A DNA stretch of 64,000 nt from Bacillus suaedaesalsae (GTDB lineage: Bacteria > Bacillota > Bacilli > Bacillales > SA4), in assembly GCF_016890225.1 (NCBI RefSeq), contig NZ_JAFELM010000043.1, positions 124,001 to 188,000 of the forward strand. Reading direction: 5' to 3'. The notes beneath the pieces were generated by a model. The model did no database searches. It was not told the origin of the DNA and saw only the letters and a program-made list of their open reading frames with translations. Positions 25,725 through 34,054 of the stretch are shown in pieces; position 1 is the stretch's first letter, and the number at the start of each line of letters is the position of its first letter. The position numbers were made by a program, and so were the translations under genes.

Positions 25725-26933
25725 ATGTGGAAAAACCGAAATGTTTGGATATTATTAACTGGTGAATTTATCGCGGGTGTTGGTTTATGGACTGGAATTA
25801 TCGGGAATTTAGAATTCCTTCAACAGCATGTACCATCTGATTTTCTAAAATCGCTAATTTTATTTACAGGACTATTAGCTGGGGTAATGATTGGACCTCT
25901 TGCTGGTAGAATTATAGATTCAGTGAATAAGAAAAAAATTCTTATTTATGCTGGAATAGGTAGAATGATCAGTGTGTTATTTATGTTTTTGGCAATTGAG
26001 TTTGAATCGATTTATTGGATGATTGCCTTTATGATTGCAATACAATTATCAGCAGCGTTTTATTTTCCTGCCTTACAAGCTCTCATTCCACGAATTGTAG
26101 AAGAAAAAGAATTGTTGCAAATGAATGGAGCTCATATGAACGTTTCAACTATTTCCAGAATTATCGGAACAGCTCTAGCAGGAGCAATGTTAGTCGTAAT
26201 CAGTTTATACTCACTATATATTGCATCGTTTATTGCCTATGGATTGTTGTTGCTTTCAACATTCCTGTTAAACATAAAAGAAGAAAACCTTATGGGAACG
26301 CCGAAAGGAACGAATAAGAAGTCGGCTGGATTCAAAGAGGTTCTCCCAATCATTAAAGGATTGCCGATCGCAATGATGGCTCTAATTTTAACGATTGTAC
26401 CAATGCTTTTTCTTGGTGGTTTTAACTTAATGGTAATTGAAATAAGTGAAATGCAAGATGATAGTACAATGAAAGGACTCATTTATACTGTTGAAGGAGT
26501 TTCCTTTATGATCGGTGCCTTTTTTGTAAAACGTGTGTCTGAGAAGTTTAATCACATTACATTAATGTTCGTGTTCACTTCAGTAGTTGCAGCCTCTCAA
26601 GCTTTACTATTTTTCGCAGATTATCAGATTCTTTCACTCATGTCTTTTGGGTTACTAGGACTTTCTCTAGGCTTTTTCTTTCCGATTGTATCAACAATCT
26701 TTCAAACAAGGATACCAAAGGAATATCACGGAAGATTCTTCTCGTTTAAAAATATGTTAGATCGAGTTATGTTCCAGGTGGTATTACTTGCAACTGGATT
26801 ATTCTTAGATACAATTGGTTTTCACCTTATGGTACTTGTATTTAGTGTTTCTTCGTTTATGTTAATTGCTTATTATGTGATTAAGCATGTAAGGTCCCAA
26901 ACCCAAAAATCTATTGTTGAAAAATCAATGTAG
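25725..26933 (+). CDS. MFS transporter
   Basis: 402 residues with twelve predicted membrane helices. The MFS loop 2-3 signature appears as GPLAGRIIDSVNKKKILIYAG, and a central cytoplasmic loop is rich in Lys/Gly. PALQALIPRIVEEKELLQMNGAHM in the second quarter is typical of the macrolide-efflux/enterobactin-exporter-like branch. The substrate is unknown. ATG 25725 follows a GGAAGTGGAG-type site. The stop overlaps the left arm of a long inverted repeat that ends in a T-run. Confidence 0.83.
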   Translation: MWKNRNVWILLTGEFIAGVGLWTGIIGNLEFLQQHVPSDFLKSLILFTGLLAGVMIGPLAGRIIDSVNKKKILIYAGIGRMISVLFMFLAIEFESIYWMIAFMIAIQLSAAFYFPALQALIPRIVEEKELLQMNGAHMNVSTISRIIGTALAGAMLVVISLYSLYIASFIAYGLLLLSTFLLNIKEENLMGTPKGTNKKSAGFKEVLPIIKGLPIAMMALILTIVPMLFLGGFNLMVIEISEMQDDSTMKGLIYTVEGVSFMIGAFFVKRVSEKFNHITLMFVFTSVVAASQALLFFADYQILSLMSFGLLGLSLGFFFPIVSTIFQTRIPKEYHGRFFSFKNMLDRVMFQVVLLATGLFLDTIGFHLMVLVFSVSSFMLIAYYVIKHVRSQTQKSIVEKSM

Positions 26934-27340
26934 AGGCTGGGACATTACTAAATAAATCATCCTCAAAAGCGAATAATATCTAAATTATTCTACCTATTAA
27001 ATATGATACTTTTTTTTATCAGTTAAGCTGGAAGAACATGTTCGTTCCATTGCGCTGCAGACACTCGCCGGATACCGCGTGGAGGAAGCTGATGGTTATT
27101 TTCACTATCGTGAAAAAACCTACCTCCTCGCTACGACTGCGGGGTCTCAGCCTTTCCTCTACTTCCCGCAGGAGTCGAGTGTCTTCCGCTCCACTCCACT
27201 AGTTTTTATAAAATAGTATGCAAAATCAAACAAATCTATTGAAAGCAACAAATAAAGACCCGAACTAGTAGGTGAAAGATATTGCCTAATAGTTCGGGTT
27301 TATCATTGGCTGAAATACTTATGTCTCAGCCTCTTTTTTT
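26932..27340 (+). terminator. Long-range inverted repeat with T-run, split by a repeat element
   Basis: AGAGGCTGGGACAT (26932-26945) pairs with ATGTCTCAGCCTCT (27321-27334) at 13 of 14 positions, and Ts follow to 27340. GAGGCTGGGACA...TGTCTCAGCCTC arms are a familiar short terminator in Firmicutes. Here nearly 375 bases separate the arms, including a palindromic repeat (27027-27200) and a second hairpin, ACCCGAACTA (27258-27267)/TAGTTCGGGT (27290-27299). No coding gene is seen in this spacer. Confidence 0.55.
27027..27200 (-). repeat. Bacillus-type intergenic palindromic repeat, copy 1
   Basis: GC-rich imperfect palindrome with outer arms AGACACTCG (27059-27067)/CGAGTGTCT (27176-27184) and inner blocks ACTCCTGCGG, GAGACCCCGCAG and CGAGGAGG (reverse strand). 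It shares GCGGTATCCGGC, ACTCCTGCGG and CGAGGAGG in the same order with the element at 41575-41706, in opposite orientation. It resembles dispersed repeats I know from Bacillus intergenic regions. It is non-coding. Confidence 0.7.
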
Positions 27341-27418
27341 GAAAAATTACATACTTGATGGAAAACTAACGAAAATATATTTGTTAGAATAATAGATAAA
27401 GAAGGAGAGTGGATAAAG

Positions 27419-27925
27419 TTGATTCAAATAATGAAAGCAACTGCTAATCATATAGAAGGAATTGCTAGAGTGTGCGCTGAAGGGTACAGACAGACATACA
27501 AGAAATTATGTGCAAAAGAGTATATTGACCGGACGATACAGGAATTTTACAATGTTGACCGACTTCAATCTGAATTAGAAAAACCAGAAGGATGGGACGG
27601 TTGGATTGTTGCTGTAGAAAATAATGTTGTTATTGGTGCTGGTGGTGGAGGAATGATTGGAGATGAGGAAGGAGAATTATTTGTTCTTTACTTAGATCCA
27701 ACCCGAAGAGGAGAAGGAATAGGTACTCTTCTTTTAGAAGAGATTACAAGATTACAAGTTGAAAATGGTGCAAAGTATCAGTGGGTTTCGGTCTTAAAAG
27801 ATAATGAAAAAGGTATTCCGTTTTATGAAGCTCGAGGATTCAAATTTGTAAGTGAAGTGTCTACTTTTGCAGCAAAGGATACAGACCCATATATTTCATT
27901 GAGATATAAAAGAAAATTACTGTAG
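27419..27925 (+). CDS. GNAT family N-acetyltransferase
   Basis: 168 residues. The acetyl-CoA loop RRGEGIGTLLLEEI (Q/R-x-x-G-x-G/A) and the final VSVLKDNEKGIPFYEARGFKFV are typical of GNAT motifs A and B. The substrate is unknown. TTG 27419 is set by AAGGAGAG eight bases upstream. It is a single gene downstream of the repeat-bearing spacer. Confidence 0.85.
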   Translation: MIQIMKATANHIEGIARVCAEGYRQTYKKLCAKEYIDRTIQEFYNVDRLQSELEKPEGWDGWIVAVENNVVIGAGGGGMIGDEEGELFVLYLDPTRRGEGIGTLLLEEITRLQVENGAKYQWVSVLKDNEKGIPFYEARGFKFVSEVSTFAAKDTDPYISLRYKRKLL

Positions 27926-27995
27926 TTTGTTTTCACATGTTTCATATGAAATAATAAGGGGTACATAAGATATAAAAGCTTGGAGTGTATGAACT

Positions 27996-29006
27996 TTGAA
28001 GAAAATATTATTTGTATGTTTAATGATGGGACTAGCTTTTGTAACAGGTTGTTCGGCTGGAAGTAATGAGGACAAAGAACAAAGTGTCGATGTTAAAGAA
28101 TCCCAAGAATTAAAGCAACAGATTTCTACAGAGAGTATTGATTTTAGTTCACTTGAAGGATTTCAGACATTGCAAAATGACAAAATTACTCATATACATG
28201 GAATTGGCTATCCAAATTCTGACTCAGGTCTTTTTATCGCCACTCACCATGGGTTAAAGGTTTATTCAGATCATTTATGGTTTGAAACGAAGCAAAATAA
28301 TCATGATTATATGGGGTTCCAAGCAACACAAGAAGGATTTTTCAGTAGTGGACACCCAGAACAAGGATCCGATTTAAAAAATCCACTTGGTTTACAATTT
28401 AGTGATGACTTTGGACAAACATTAGAGCAAGTAAATTTTTATGGAGAGTCTGATTTTCATTATATGGCAGCAAGTTATGAATCAAATCAAATATATGTTG
28501 TCAACGAGCAGCCTAATAGTAAAATTGGAACGGGTTTATTTTTTAGTAAAGACGGTAAGGATTGGATACAAAGTAAGCTATCAGGACTGCCAGCCGTTAG
28601 TGCAAATAACCTGGGAGTTCATCCCAACTTAGGACATATTGTCGGTCTGTCGACTCCAAAAGGATTATATTTATCACACGATAATGGAGATACTTTTTCA
28701 CTTTTCTCAGAAGAGGTTCCTGTTTATGCATTTGTGTTAAAAGAAAACTCCATCCTTTATGTAATGGAGAATAAAGGTAAATTCAAATTAGTAGAACAGC
28801 CTCTAGAATCTGATGACTTAACAGACAGGAAACTTCCTGAACTTGCGGGTAATGAAGTTATAACAAATGTGGCCATAAGTCCTAATGATGAAAAGGAAAT
28901 AAGTATTGCGACAAATAATGGTAGTGTTTGGATAAGTTTGGATAACGGTGAAAATTGGACAAGCATTATTGAAGCAGGGAAGATAACTACTCATCACCAA
29001 TCGTAA
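27996..29006 (+). CDS. Lipoprotein with sialidase-like beta-propeller (F510_1955 family)
   Basis: 336 residues. The lipobox VTGCS gives Cys19. The mature protein has repeated propeller blades with Asp-box-like turns (FSDDFGQTL; FSKDGKDW; LSHDNGDTF; ISLDNGENW). THIHGIGYPNSDSGLFIATHHGLKVY near the start is the recognised opening of the F510_1955 family, which annotation pipelines call glycosyl hydrolases on fold alone. No catalytic residues are assured. TTG 27996 follows GGAGTG. A strong terminator overlaps the end. Confidence 0.8.
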   Translation: MKKILFVCLMMGLAFVTGCSAGSNEDKEQSVDVKESQELKQQISTESIDFSSLEGFQTLQNDKITHIHGIGYPNSDSGLFIATHHGLKVYSDHLWFETKQNNHDYMGFQATQEGFFSSGHPEQGSDLKNPLGLQFSDDFGQTLEQVNFYGESDFHYMAASYESNQIYVVNEQPNSKIGTGLFFSKDGKDWIQSKLSGLPAVSANNLGVHPNLGHIVGLSTPKGLYLSHDNGDTFSLFSEEVPVYAFVLKENSILYVMENKGKFKLVEQPLESDDLTDRKLPELAGNEVITNVAISPNDEKEISIATNNGSVWISLDNGENWTSIIEAGKITTHHQS

Positions 29007-29038
29007 GAGGCTAGCTTTTGCTAGCCTCTTACTTTTTT
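29003..29038 (+). terminator. Terminator after the beta-propeller lipoprotein gene
   Basis: GTAAGAGGCTAGC and GCTAGCCTCTTAC form a perfect 13-bp stem with loop TTTT, followed by six Ts. Confidence 0.95.
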
Positions 29039-29208
29039 CCTGGTTTCAAACTGTAACAATTGTCCGTCCTGCTCTAACAGTTGTTTCTCATCTTTAAGGA
29101 ATGGTGTGTTTTTGCCATTTTGATTGTGCATGTATGAAATTTTTAACTAGGATTTTATGGATTATAGGGGTATACTTCTTGTGTTAAAAACGAAACGGAG
29201 GTATAAAT

Positions 29209-29544
29209 ATGTCTATTTTACCAAAATGTCCGAAATGCAAGTATGAATATACATATGAGGATGGAAATCTTCTTGTTTGTCCTGAGTGTGCGCATGAATG
29301 GTCTGCTACTGAATATGGAAATGAAGATGAATCGGTGGTCAAAGATTCAAATGGAAACATACTTCAGGATGGGGATACGGTTACTATTATTAAAGACTTG
29401 AAGGTAAAGGGAAGCTCATCCTCATTAAAGATAGGGACGAAGGTAAAAAACATTCGACTTGTCGATGGTGATCATAATATTGACTGTAAAATTGATGGCT
29501 TTGGAGCGATGAGTTTAAAATCTGAATTTGTGAAGAAAGTTTAA
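29209..29544 (+). CDS. yjdM: Zinc-ribbon protein YjdM (PhnA family)
   Basis: 111 residues. The N-terminal zinc ribbon is [25 protein letters not shown] (two C-x2-C knuckles). The PhnA-type SH3-like domain follows, with [35 protein letters not shown]. The family was once linked to alkylphosphonate use but is now of uncertain function. CGGAGG precedes ATG 29209. It is a single gene. Confidence 0.9.
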   Translation: MSILPKCPKCKYEYTYEDGNLLVCPECAHEWSATEYGNEDESVVKDSNGNILQDGDTVTIIKDLKVKGSSSSLKIGTKVKNIRLVDGDHNIDCKIDGFGAMSLKSEFVKKV

Positions 29545-29599
29545 AATCGCTGTAACAATTTTGAATTCAACTCGACTAAAGAGTCGGAGGCGAAAAAAA

Positions 29600-30085
29600 T
29601 TGAAACGTTTCATTATTGCTATTTTCCTCATTCTAAGTGTTTCTGGTTGCACATTTAAAGTGAATGATCATAAAAAAATACCTGAAGATTTTAATTTTAG
29701 TCTGTCATATGGAGTGAATGGCATCAATCGAATTGATACATTTGAAGGCAAAGTTGTGAAAGATTTAATTAATAATGGAAAGATTGAAGCTGACATTGTA
29801 CTAACTCGTGATGAAATGCAGCAAATTTATGAGAAGATGAATGAACTGGATATTATGAAAAAATTCAATGTAAAGAAAGAAAAAGGATGCGGAGTTGAAC
29901 CGTCTAACTTATCAAAATGGACGATTCATATGAATGGTGAAACAAATTCATTCTACTATATGTCATATTGTGATCCTCCAAAGAGAATTATCGCATTATA
30001 TGAACTAGAAAATTATATTCACGAAATGGCTGTTAATAAAGAAGAATATAAGCGTTTACCTAAGGCAGAAGGAGGTTATGAATGA
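29600..30085 (+). CDS. Putative lipoprotein (161 aa), unknown function
   Basis: TTG 29600 is preferred over a start 39 bases upstream because GGAGGCG sits eight bases ahead and the signal peptide then begins normally (KRFIIAIFLILSVSGC, lipobox VSGC). The mature part includes the phrase LTRDEMQQIYEKMNELDIM, seen in several Bacillus lipoproteins of unknown role, and two further cysteines (C-x-n-C) that could form a disulphide. No function assigned. Confidence 0.7.
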   Translation: MKRFIIAIFLILSVSGCTFKVNDHKKIPEDFNFSLSYGVNGINRIDTFEGKVVKDLINNGKIEADIVLTRDEMQQIYEKMNELDIMKKFNVKKEKGCGVEPSNLSKWTIHMNGETNSFYYMSYCDPPKRIIALYELENYIHEMAVNKEEYKRLPKAEGGYE

Positions 30086-30130
30086 TGAATTCATACCTCT
30101 TTTTATGTAATGGGAAAATCCTCAAATTCA

Positions 30131-30265
30131 TTAATTTGTTACAAGAAATTTAATTTGTGATTCACTAACAAGAAGTACATCTTTTCCGTATAAAATTTCA
30201 AGATTACCATTTCCGTAATTAAACACGACTTTACACTCAAAACCTTTGTACATAACAAGATCCAT
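30131..30265 (-). CDS. Small protein (44 aa), unknown
   Basis: An open frame from ATG 30265 reads MDLVMYKGFECKVVFNYGNG and continues to a TAA at 30131. Its composition and codon use look natural. GGAGAGGAG lies 12 bases upstream, which is longer than optimal; an in-frame stop ten codons upstream excludes a longer protein. The convergent lipoprotein gene ends 45 bases away. No family recognised. It could be spurious. Confidence 0.45.
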   Translation of the reverse strand: MDLVMYKGFECKVVFNYGNGNLEILYGKDVLLVSESQIKFLVTN

Positions 30266-30437
30266 AGTACGAATAAGCTCCTCTCCATTTCTTCATCGAC
30301 ACAAAAATTATTTTAACAACAAATGGTTCCTAAAAGCACCAACATTCTTGCGACAAATTTAGTCAATATTTTTATGTATGCACTTCTAGTGCTATAATGG
30401 TATCAAATCAATGCAAATAATTATAGTTGGAGGCAAC

Positions 30438-30899
30438 ATGTTAACTTTTGAACAAAAATTAACGATTATCGAAACCTTTCCAGAATTAACACGAAAAGAT
30501 GTGTCATTAAAGCGAGTGAACTTTCAATATGAAGAAAGTTTGCACGACAAAAAGAATGTTGTTTTTCATTTACACCCAAACGGAAATGGATATGTATATT
30601 CAGAGTTACTTGAAGGGTTCTCAAGTGATGAAAAAGGAATGACAAATATTAGAGACTTTTCAGAAGAGGACCTGAGAGCGATTATAAAAAAATCAATTGA
30701 GTCACTTTCAAACTATGAAGAGGAAGCTCAAATTGACTTTGATGAGGAAATTTGGATCAACTCAGAAAAGCATACTTTAACACTTATATATGAAGAAGGA
30801 ATGTGGAATGTATATGCGGGATCGATGTTAGATGGAACGTTCCCTTCACTAAACGAGGCAAGACAATATTTAGAAGAAGAAGGTTTTCGTAAAAAGTAA
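30438..30899 (+). CDS. Hypothetical protein (153 aa)
   Basis: ATG 30438 follows GGAGGC. The soluble alpha/beta protein begins MLTFEQKLTIIETFPELTRK and holds FHLHPNGNGYVYSELL and an acidic middle (EEEAQIDFDEEIW). It ends with a short helix, EARQYLEEEGFRKK. I recall similar uncharacterised proteins in Bacillus but cannot give a name. It is a single gene with a weak terminator behind it. Confidence 0.65.
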   Translation: MLTFEQKLTIIETFPELTRKDVSLKRVNFQYEESLHDKKNVVFHLHPNGNGYVYSELLEGFSSDEKGMTNIRDFSEEDLRAIIKKSIESLSNYEEEAQIDFDEEIWINSEKHTLTLIYEEGMWNVYAGSMLDGTFPSLNEARQYLEEEGFRKK

Positions 30900-30917
30900 A
30901 TAAAGTTAAAGAGAAGG

Positions 30918-30949
30918 AGCTTGAGATGAAAATCTTAAGTTCTTTTTTT
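30918..30949 (+). terminator. Terminator after the 153-aa hypothetical gene
   Basis: AGCTTGAGAT pairs with ATCTTAAGTT (three G-T wobbles), loop GAAA, followed by CTTTTTTT. Confidence 0.7.
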
Positions 30950-31019
30950 ATGAAGGAAAACTAACATCTTGAAGAGAAGTACTGCTTATACACGATAATG
31001 TATAAGGAGCAGATAATAT

Positions 31020-31493
31020 ATGAATTATGTGAAGGAACTAAGAAAAGTAGTTGGAACTCGGCCATTAATACTACCTGGAGCTGTGGTATTGATTGTAAAT
31101 GATGAAAACGAAATCTTATTACAAGAGAGAATTGAGGGTGGATGGGGATTGCCAGGTGGGTTAATGGAGTTAGGTGAAAGTCTAGAAGATACTGCAAAAA
31201 GAGAAGTAATGGAAGAAACAGGCTTACTATTACATGAACTACAATTGCTTGGTATTTTCTCAGGATCTGATTACTATTTTAAAGTATCAAATGGTGATGA
31301 ATTTTATTCGGTAACGGCAGTTTATGTCAGCCGCAAAGCAAAGGGTGAAGTTGAAATGAATAAGAGTGAGTCTGTTTCATTAAAATATTTTCCCCTTCAT
31401 AATTTACCAGAAGGCTTAACAAAAGAGTATCAATGTTATATTGAACCGTTTATTTCGCAGATTATAAAGGGGGAGATTGGGAAAAAATGTTGA
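31020..31493 (+). CDS. NUDIX hydrolase
   Basis: 157 residues. The Nudix box GGLMELGESLEDTAKREVMEETGL matches G-x5-E-x7-REUxEExGU exactly. PGAVVLIVNDENEILLQERIEGGWGLPGG precedes it. Such enzymes hydrolyse nucleoside diphosphates linked to another group; the NTKELVGTR-like opening (NYVKELRKVVGTRPL) matches ADP-ribose-type members common in Bacillus. AAGGAGC precedes ATG 31020. It is a single gene. Confidence 0.9.
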   Translation: MNYVKELRKVVGTRPLILPGAVVLIVNDENEILLQERIEGGWGLPGGLMELGESLEDTAKREVMEETGLLLHELQLLGIFSGSDYYFKVSNGDEFYSVTAVYVSRKAKGEVEMNKSESVSLKYFPLHNLPEGLTKEYQCYIEPFISQIIKGEIGKKC

Positions 31494-31551
31494 TTTTTAG
31501 TTTGAAAAATTTTCATGCTCATTCAATAGTTTGGATTGGTCAGAAAAACCA

Positions 31552-32085
31552 TTACTCTACAACCCTTGGTTCATGAAGACCTGTTTGTTGCTGTGCAATA
31601 ACCCATTCTATATGTTTTTGGAGAGTGGCATTTTTTTTGATGTTTTCTTTCTGTGTTTCCCATAAACTAATTAAGGTGGTTTTCTCATCTTTATTAAGAA
31701 GATCTAAAGTTGTAAACTTCCAAACACCTTTTGTACGTTTCATATCATGTTGAGCAATGTGATAAATCTGGAGATCCTCCATAGTCGTTACTTCAATACT
31801 CACGAGCACGTGTGCTAAAGTGTTATCTATTTGTGATCCGATAATTTTCTTGATCTTAATATCTTTTACTTCTTGAAAATCCTGTCTCAAATCACTTGGT
31901 TTCGTTATTTGTTGAAAGGATGAGGGGTAGAGTGAAAGAGTAGTTTCATAGTCTTCGTTCGAGATACTATTATAATAAGTATTTACTACATTAATTGGTG
32001 TTTCAGAATATTTCACTATATTTTGGCTACATCCTACTAAGAGTAAAAAGCTAAATAATAGGATAGTGTATGAGTTTTTATACAT
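31552..32085 (-). CDS. Putative lipoprotein with NTF2-like domain
   Basis: 177 residues. The signal peptide carries lipobox LLVGC (Cys19). The mature part VVNTYYNSISNEDYETTLSLYPSSFQ is the usual opening of NTF2-like/DUF4878-type extracellular domains. GAGGAGGGA precedes ATG 32085. It is 51 bases downstream of the secreted esterase gene on the same strand and probably cotranscribed with it. Function unknown. Confidence 0.7.
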   Translation of the reverse strand: MYKNSYTILLFSFLLLVGCSQNIVKYSETPINVVNTYYNSISNEDYETTLSLYPSSFQQITKPSDLRQDFQEVKDIKIKKIIGSQIDNTLAHVLVSIEVTTMEDLQIYHIAQHDMKRTKGVWKFTTLDLLNKDEKTTLISLWETQKENIKKNATLQKHIEWVIAQQQTGLHEPRVVE

Positions 32086-32136
32086 ATATGTCCCTCCTCT
32101 ATCTAAGGGAAGGGGGTGAGTACCCCCTATAAATAG

Positions 32137-33117
32137 TTAATGGCCCAAAAAGAAATCCCACATTACATTTGTTGCTTGAGGACCATTTGCGTCTGTATAG
32201 GAACCGCTAGAACTCCCTCCTGACCATGCGTGACCTAATCCATTTACCTTCCATAACTGAATAAGTGATCTTCCTGCACTATCGTTGTATACATATTTCT
32301 CCCAGCTATATCCGTTTGTCGTTCCTGTTTGTTTCACATCATAATTTGCATCTACAGAATTGTTATTGTTACGATCGTCAGCATAATCATTCGTTTGTGC
32401 CCACTGCGTTTTTGCTTGCCATGCATTCTCTATATAAACCGTACCATCTTGAGAACCGTGGAAGATAATCGTTGGGACTCGCTGTAATGCAGATTTATCC
32501 ATTTCAACAGCAGCTTCATATCCAGCTGAATCTGGGTTAGTAGCAGAACCATAATACATTGTATTTGTACCAGCAACAGCAGAGTCTGCTGCATTATACA
32601 TTCCTCCAGAGTGAATTCCAATTGCTATTATATGTTCAGGGTAAGTAGCGCCCATTATGGATGTCATATAGCCACCGGCTGAAATTCCAGCAGCATACCC
32701 TTTTGAACTAATGTTGTAATTGCTCTTTACGTAATCAATCATACTATCAATAATTGCAGCCTCACCTCCGTTACGGTGCTGATTGTAGTCATAAAACCAG
32801 TTCCAACAATCATAGGAGTTGTAAGTCCTGTTCATTTCTGGATAAACAACAATGAAATTTTTGCTCTCGGCTAATTGATTCATCCTTGTTCCCGCAGCGA
32901 AATCATCAGCATCCTGCGTGCAACCGTGCAACATGACCATAAGTGGAACCGCATTACCGTTATAAGAACTAGGGACATACACTTTAAAATACCAGCCACC
33001 ACCCATAGAATATCGAGTAAAGCTACTAGCAGCATGAGTGTCTTTCTGAGGATATGAACTTAAAGTCATGAGAAAGGTAAGGGTAACAATGAATATACGA
33101 AATAAATATTTGAGCAT
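32137..33117 (-). CDS. Secreted PHB depolymerase/feruloyl-esterase-type hydrolase
   Basis: 326 residues with a Sec signal peptide (about 1-31, ending THA-A). The alpha/beta-hydrolase fold of the esterase_phb family shows the oxyanion segment LMVMLHGCTQDADDFA, nucleophile GISAGGYM, an acid in FHGSQDGTV, and histidine in NGLGHAWSGG. It lacks the C-terminal substrate-binding domain of classical extracellular PHB depolymerases. It should act outside the cell on short polyesters or related esters; the polymer is uncertain. AAAGGAGGAC precedes ATG 33117. Confidence 0.85.
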   Translation of the reverse strand: MLKYLFRIFIVTLTFLMTLSSYPQKDTHAASSFTRYSMGGGWYFKVYVPSSYNGNAVPLMVMLHGCTQDADDFAAGTRMNQLAESKNFIVVYPEMNRTYNSYDCWNWFYDYNQHRNGGEAAIIDSMIDYVKSNYNISSKGYAAGISAGGYMTSIMGATYPEHIIAIGIHSGGMYNAADSAVAGTNTMYYGSATNPDSAGYEAAVEMDKSALQRVPTIIFHGSQDGTVYIENAWQAKTQWAQTNDYADDRNNNNSVDANYDVKQTGTTNGYSWEKYVYNDSAGRSLIQLWKVNGLGHAWSGGSSSGSYTDANGPQATNVMWDFFLGH

Positions 33118-33408
33118 TGAAAGTCCTCCTTTATATTTAAGGCGTTCCTTTCTAAGGAGAAGACTTTAATATTAGTAGGACGAATAATGAAGATGTAAAG
33201 AGGTACATAAGTAGAATAAGAAAGGATAAATAATGATTAAAGTTTCTTATGCAAACCTCCTTTCAACTATCTCCCCCATACAACACAATACTTTTGTGAA
33301 GTTACAAACTAGTTACAAAAAAGGGGATTAGCTATTAATTCAGAAATTTCGAAACCTATCCTATCGGTGAACCGTATTAAAAGAAAAGTGTTAATATAAG
33401 GGGATTAA

Positions 33409-33737
33409 ATGATGGAAAAGTTATTTACTGTGATAAATGTTTACGTCCGATAAAAGTGAGAGATGATTTAGTCACAACATCTTTATTTTTTGAAGTAGTT
33501 CTGTATCATGAGGAGTGTTATGCAAGGGATTTGAAAGGTGCAAAAACATTTTCCCTAGATAATCAGCCAATAAACGGAATTTCAGGTAATTTTGGTGTTG
33601 TAATATTGTTAATCTTTGTGTTTGTGTGGATGATTGTTGCCGATGGTGGAAGTAAATTTGTTTCACTACTTGCTATCATTCCACTAATCTACAGAGTATA
33701 CTCATATTTTGCATATGAACGGTATGTCGAGAAATAA
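33409..33737 (+). CDS. Zinc-finger membrane protein, apparently frameshifted near its start
   Basis: The main frame holds an HEEC half-site and two membrane segments (FGVVILLIFVFVWMIVA; FVSLLAIIPLIYRVYSYF). Reading the same frame upstream of its first possible start (GTG 33456) gives YCDKCLRPIK, a C-x2-C knuckle that would complete a Cys2-His-Cys zinc site. No start codon exists in that frame. ATGATG at 33409, with AAGGGG well placed, is in the next frame and joins cleanly if one A is added to AAAA at 33416-33419 (MMEKVIYCDKC). So the intact gene is probably 33409-33737 with a single-base deletion. Function unknown. Confidence 0.65.
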
Positions 33738-33750
33738 GGAGGAATAAAAA

Positions 33751-33927
33751 ATGAGTGATCGTAAGCCCATAAATGACGCAATGGATCATATGAATGGAAT
33801 AGAAGGTTATCCAACAAATGTTGACTTAAAATCATTACCTAAACCACTAAGGTATTTTGGTTATTTCTTTATTAGCTTCTTTGTACTATTTTTTATTACA
33901 TTCTTTGTTCTTAGCATGATTCTTTAA
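33751..33927 (+). CDS. Small membrane protein (58 aa)
   Basis: A near-perfect AAGGAGGAATAAAAA precedes ATG 33751. The protein has a soluble N-half (DAMDHMNGIEGYPTNVDLKS) and one hydrophobic C-terminal helix (FFISFFVLFFITFFVLSMIL). It starts 13 bases after the zinc-finger gene, so the two are probably cotranscribed. No function known. Confidence 0.75.
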   Translation: MSDRKPINDAMDHMNGIEGYPTNVDLKSLPKPLRYFGYFFISFFVLFFITFFVLSMIL

Positions 33928-34054
33928 CACTTCCATACACACCTATTGCAACAAAAAATGTGGGTAAAAGTGGTAAAAGAAAATTCTCCTGATTTACTAT
34001 AATTCTAGTAAAATAGTAATATAATTATAGAAAAAGAATAAAGGGGAATGAACA

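Noticed and set aside
29561-29599. Longer N-terminus for the lipoprotein at 29.6 kb
   Set aside because: Adds a very basic extension before the signal peptide and lacks a ribosome site; TTG 29600 has GGAGGCG at the right distance.
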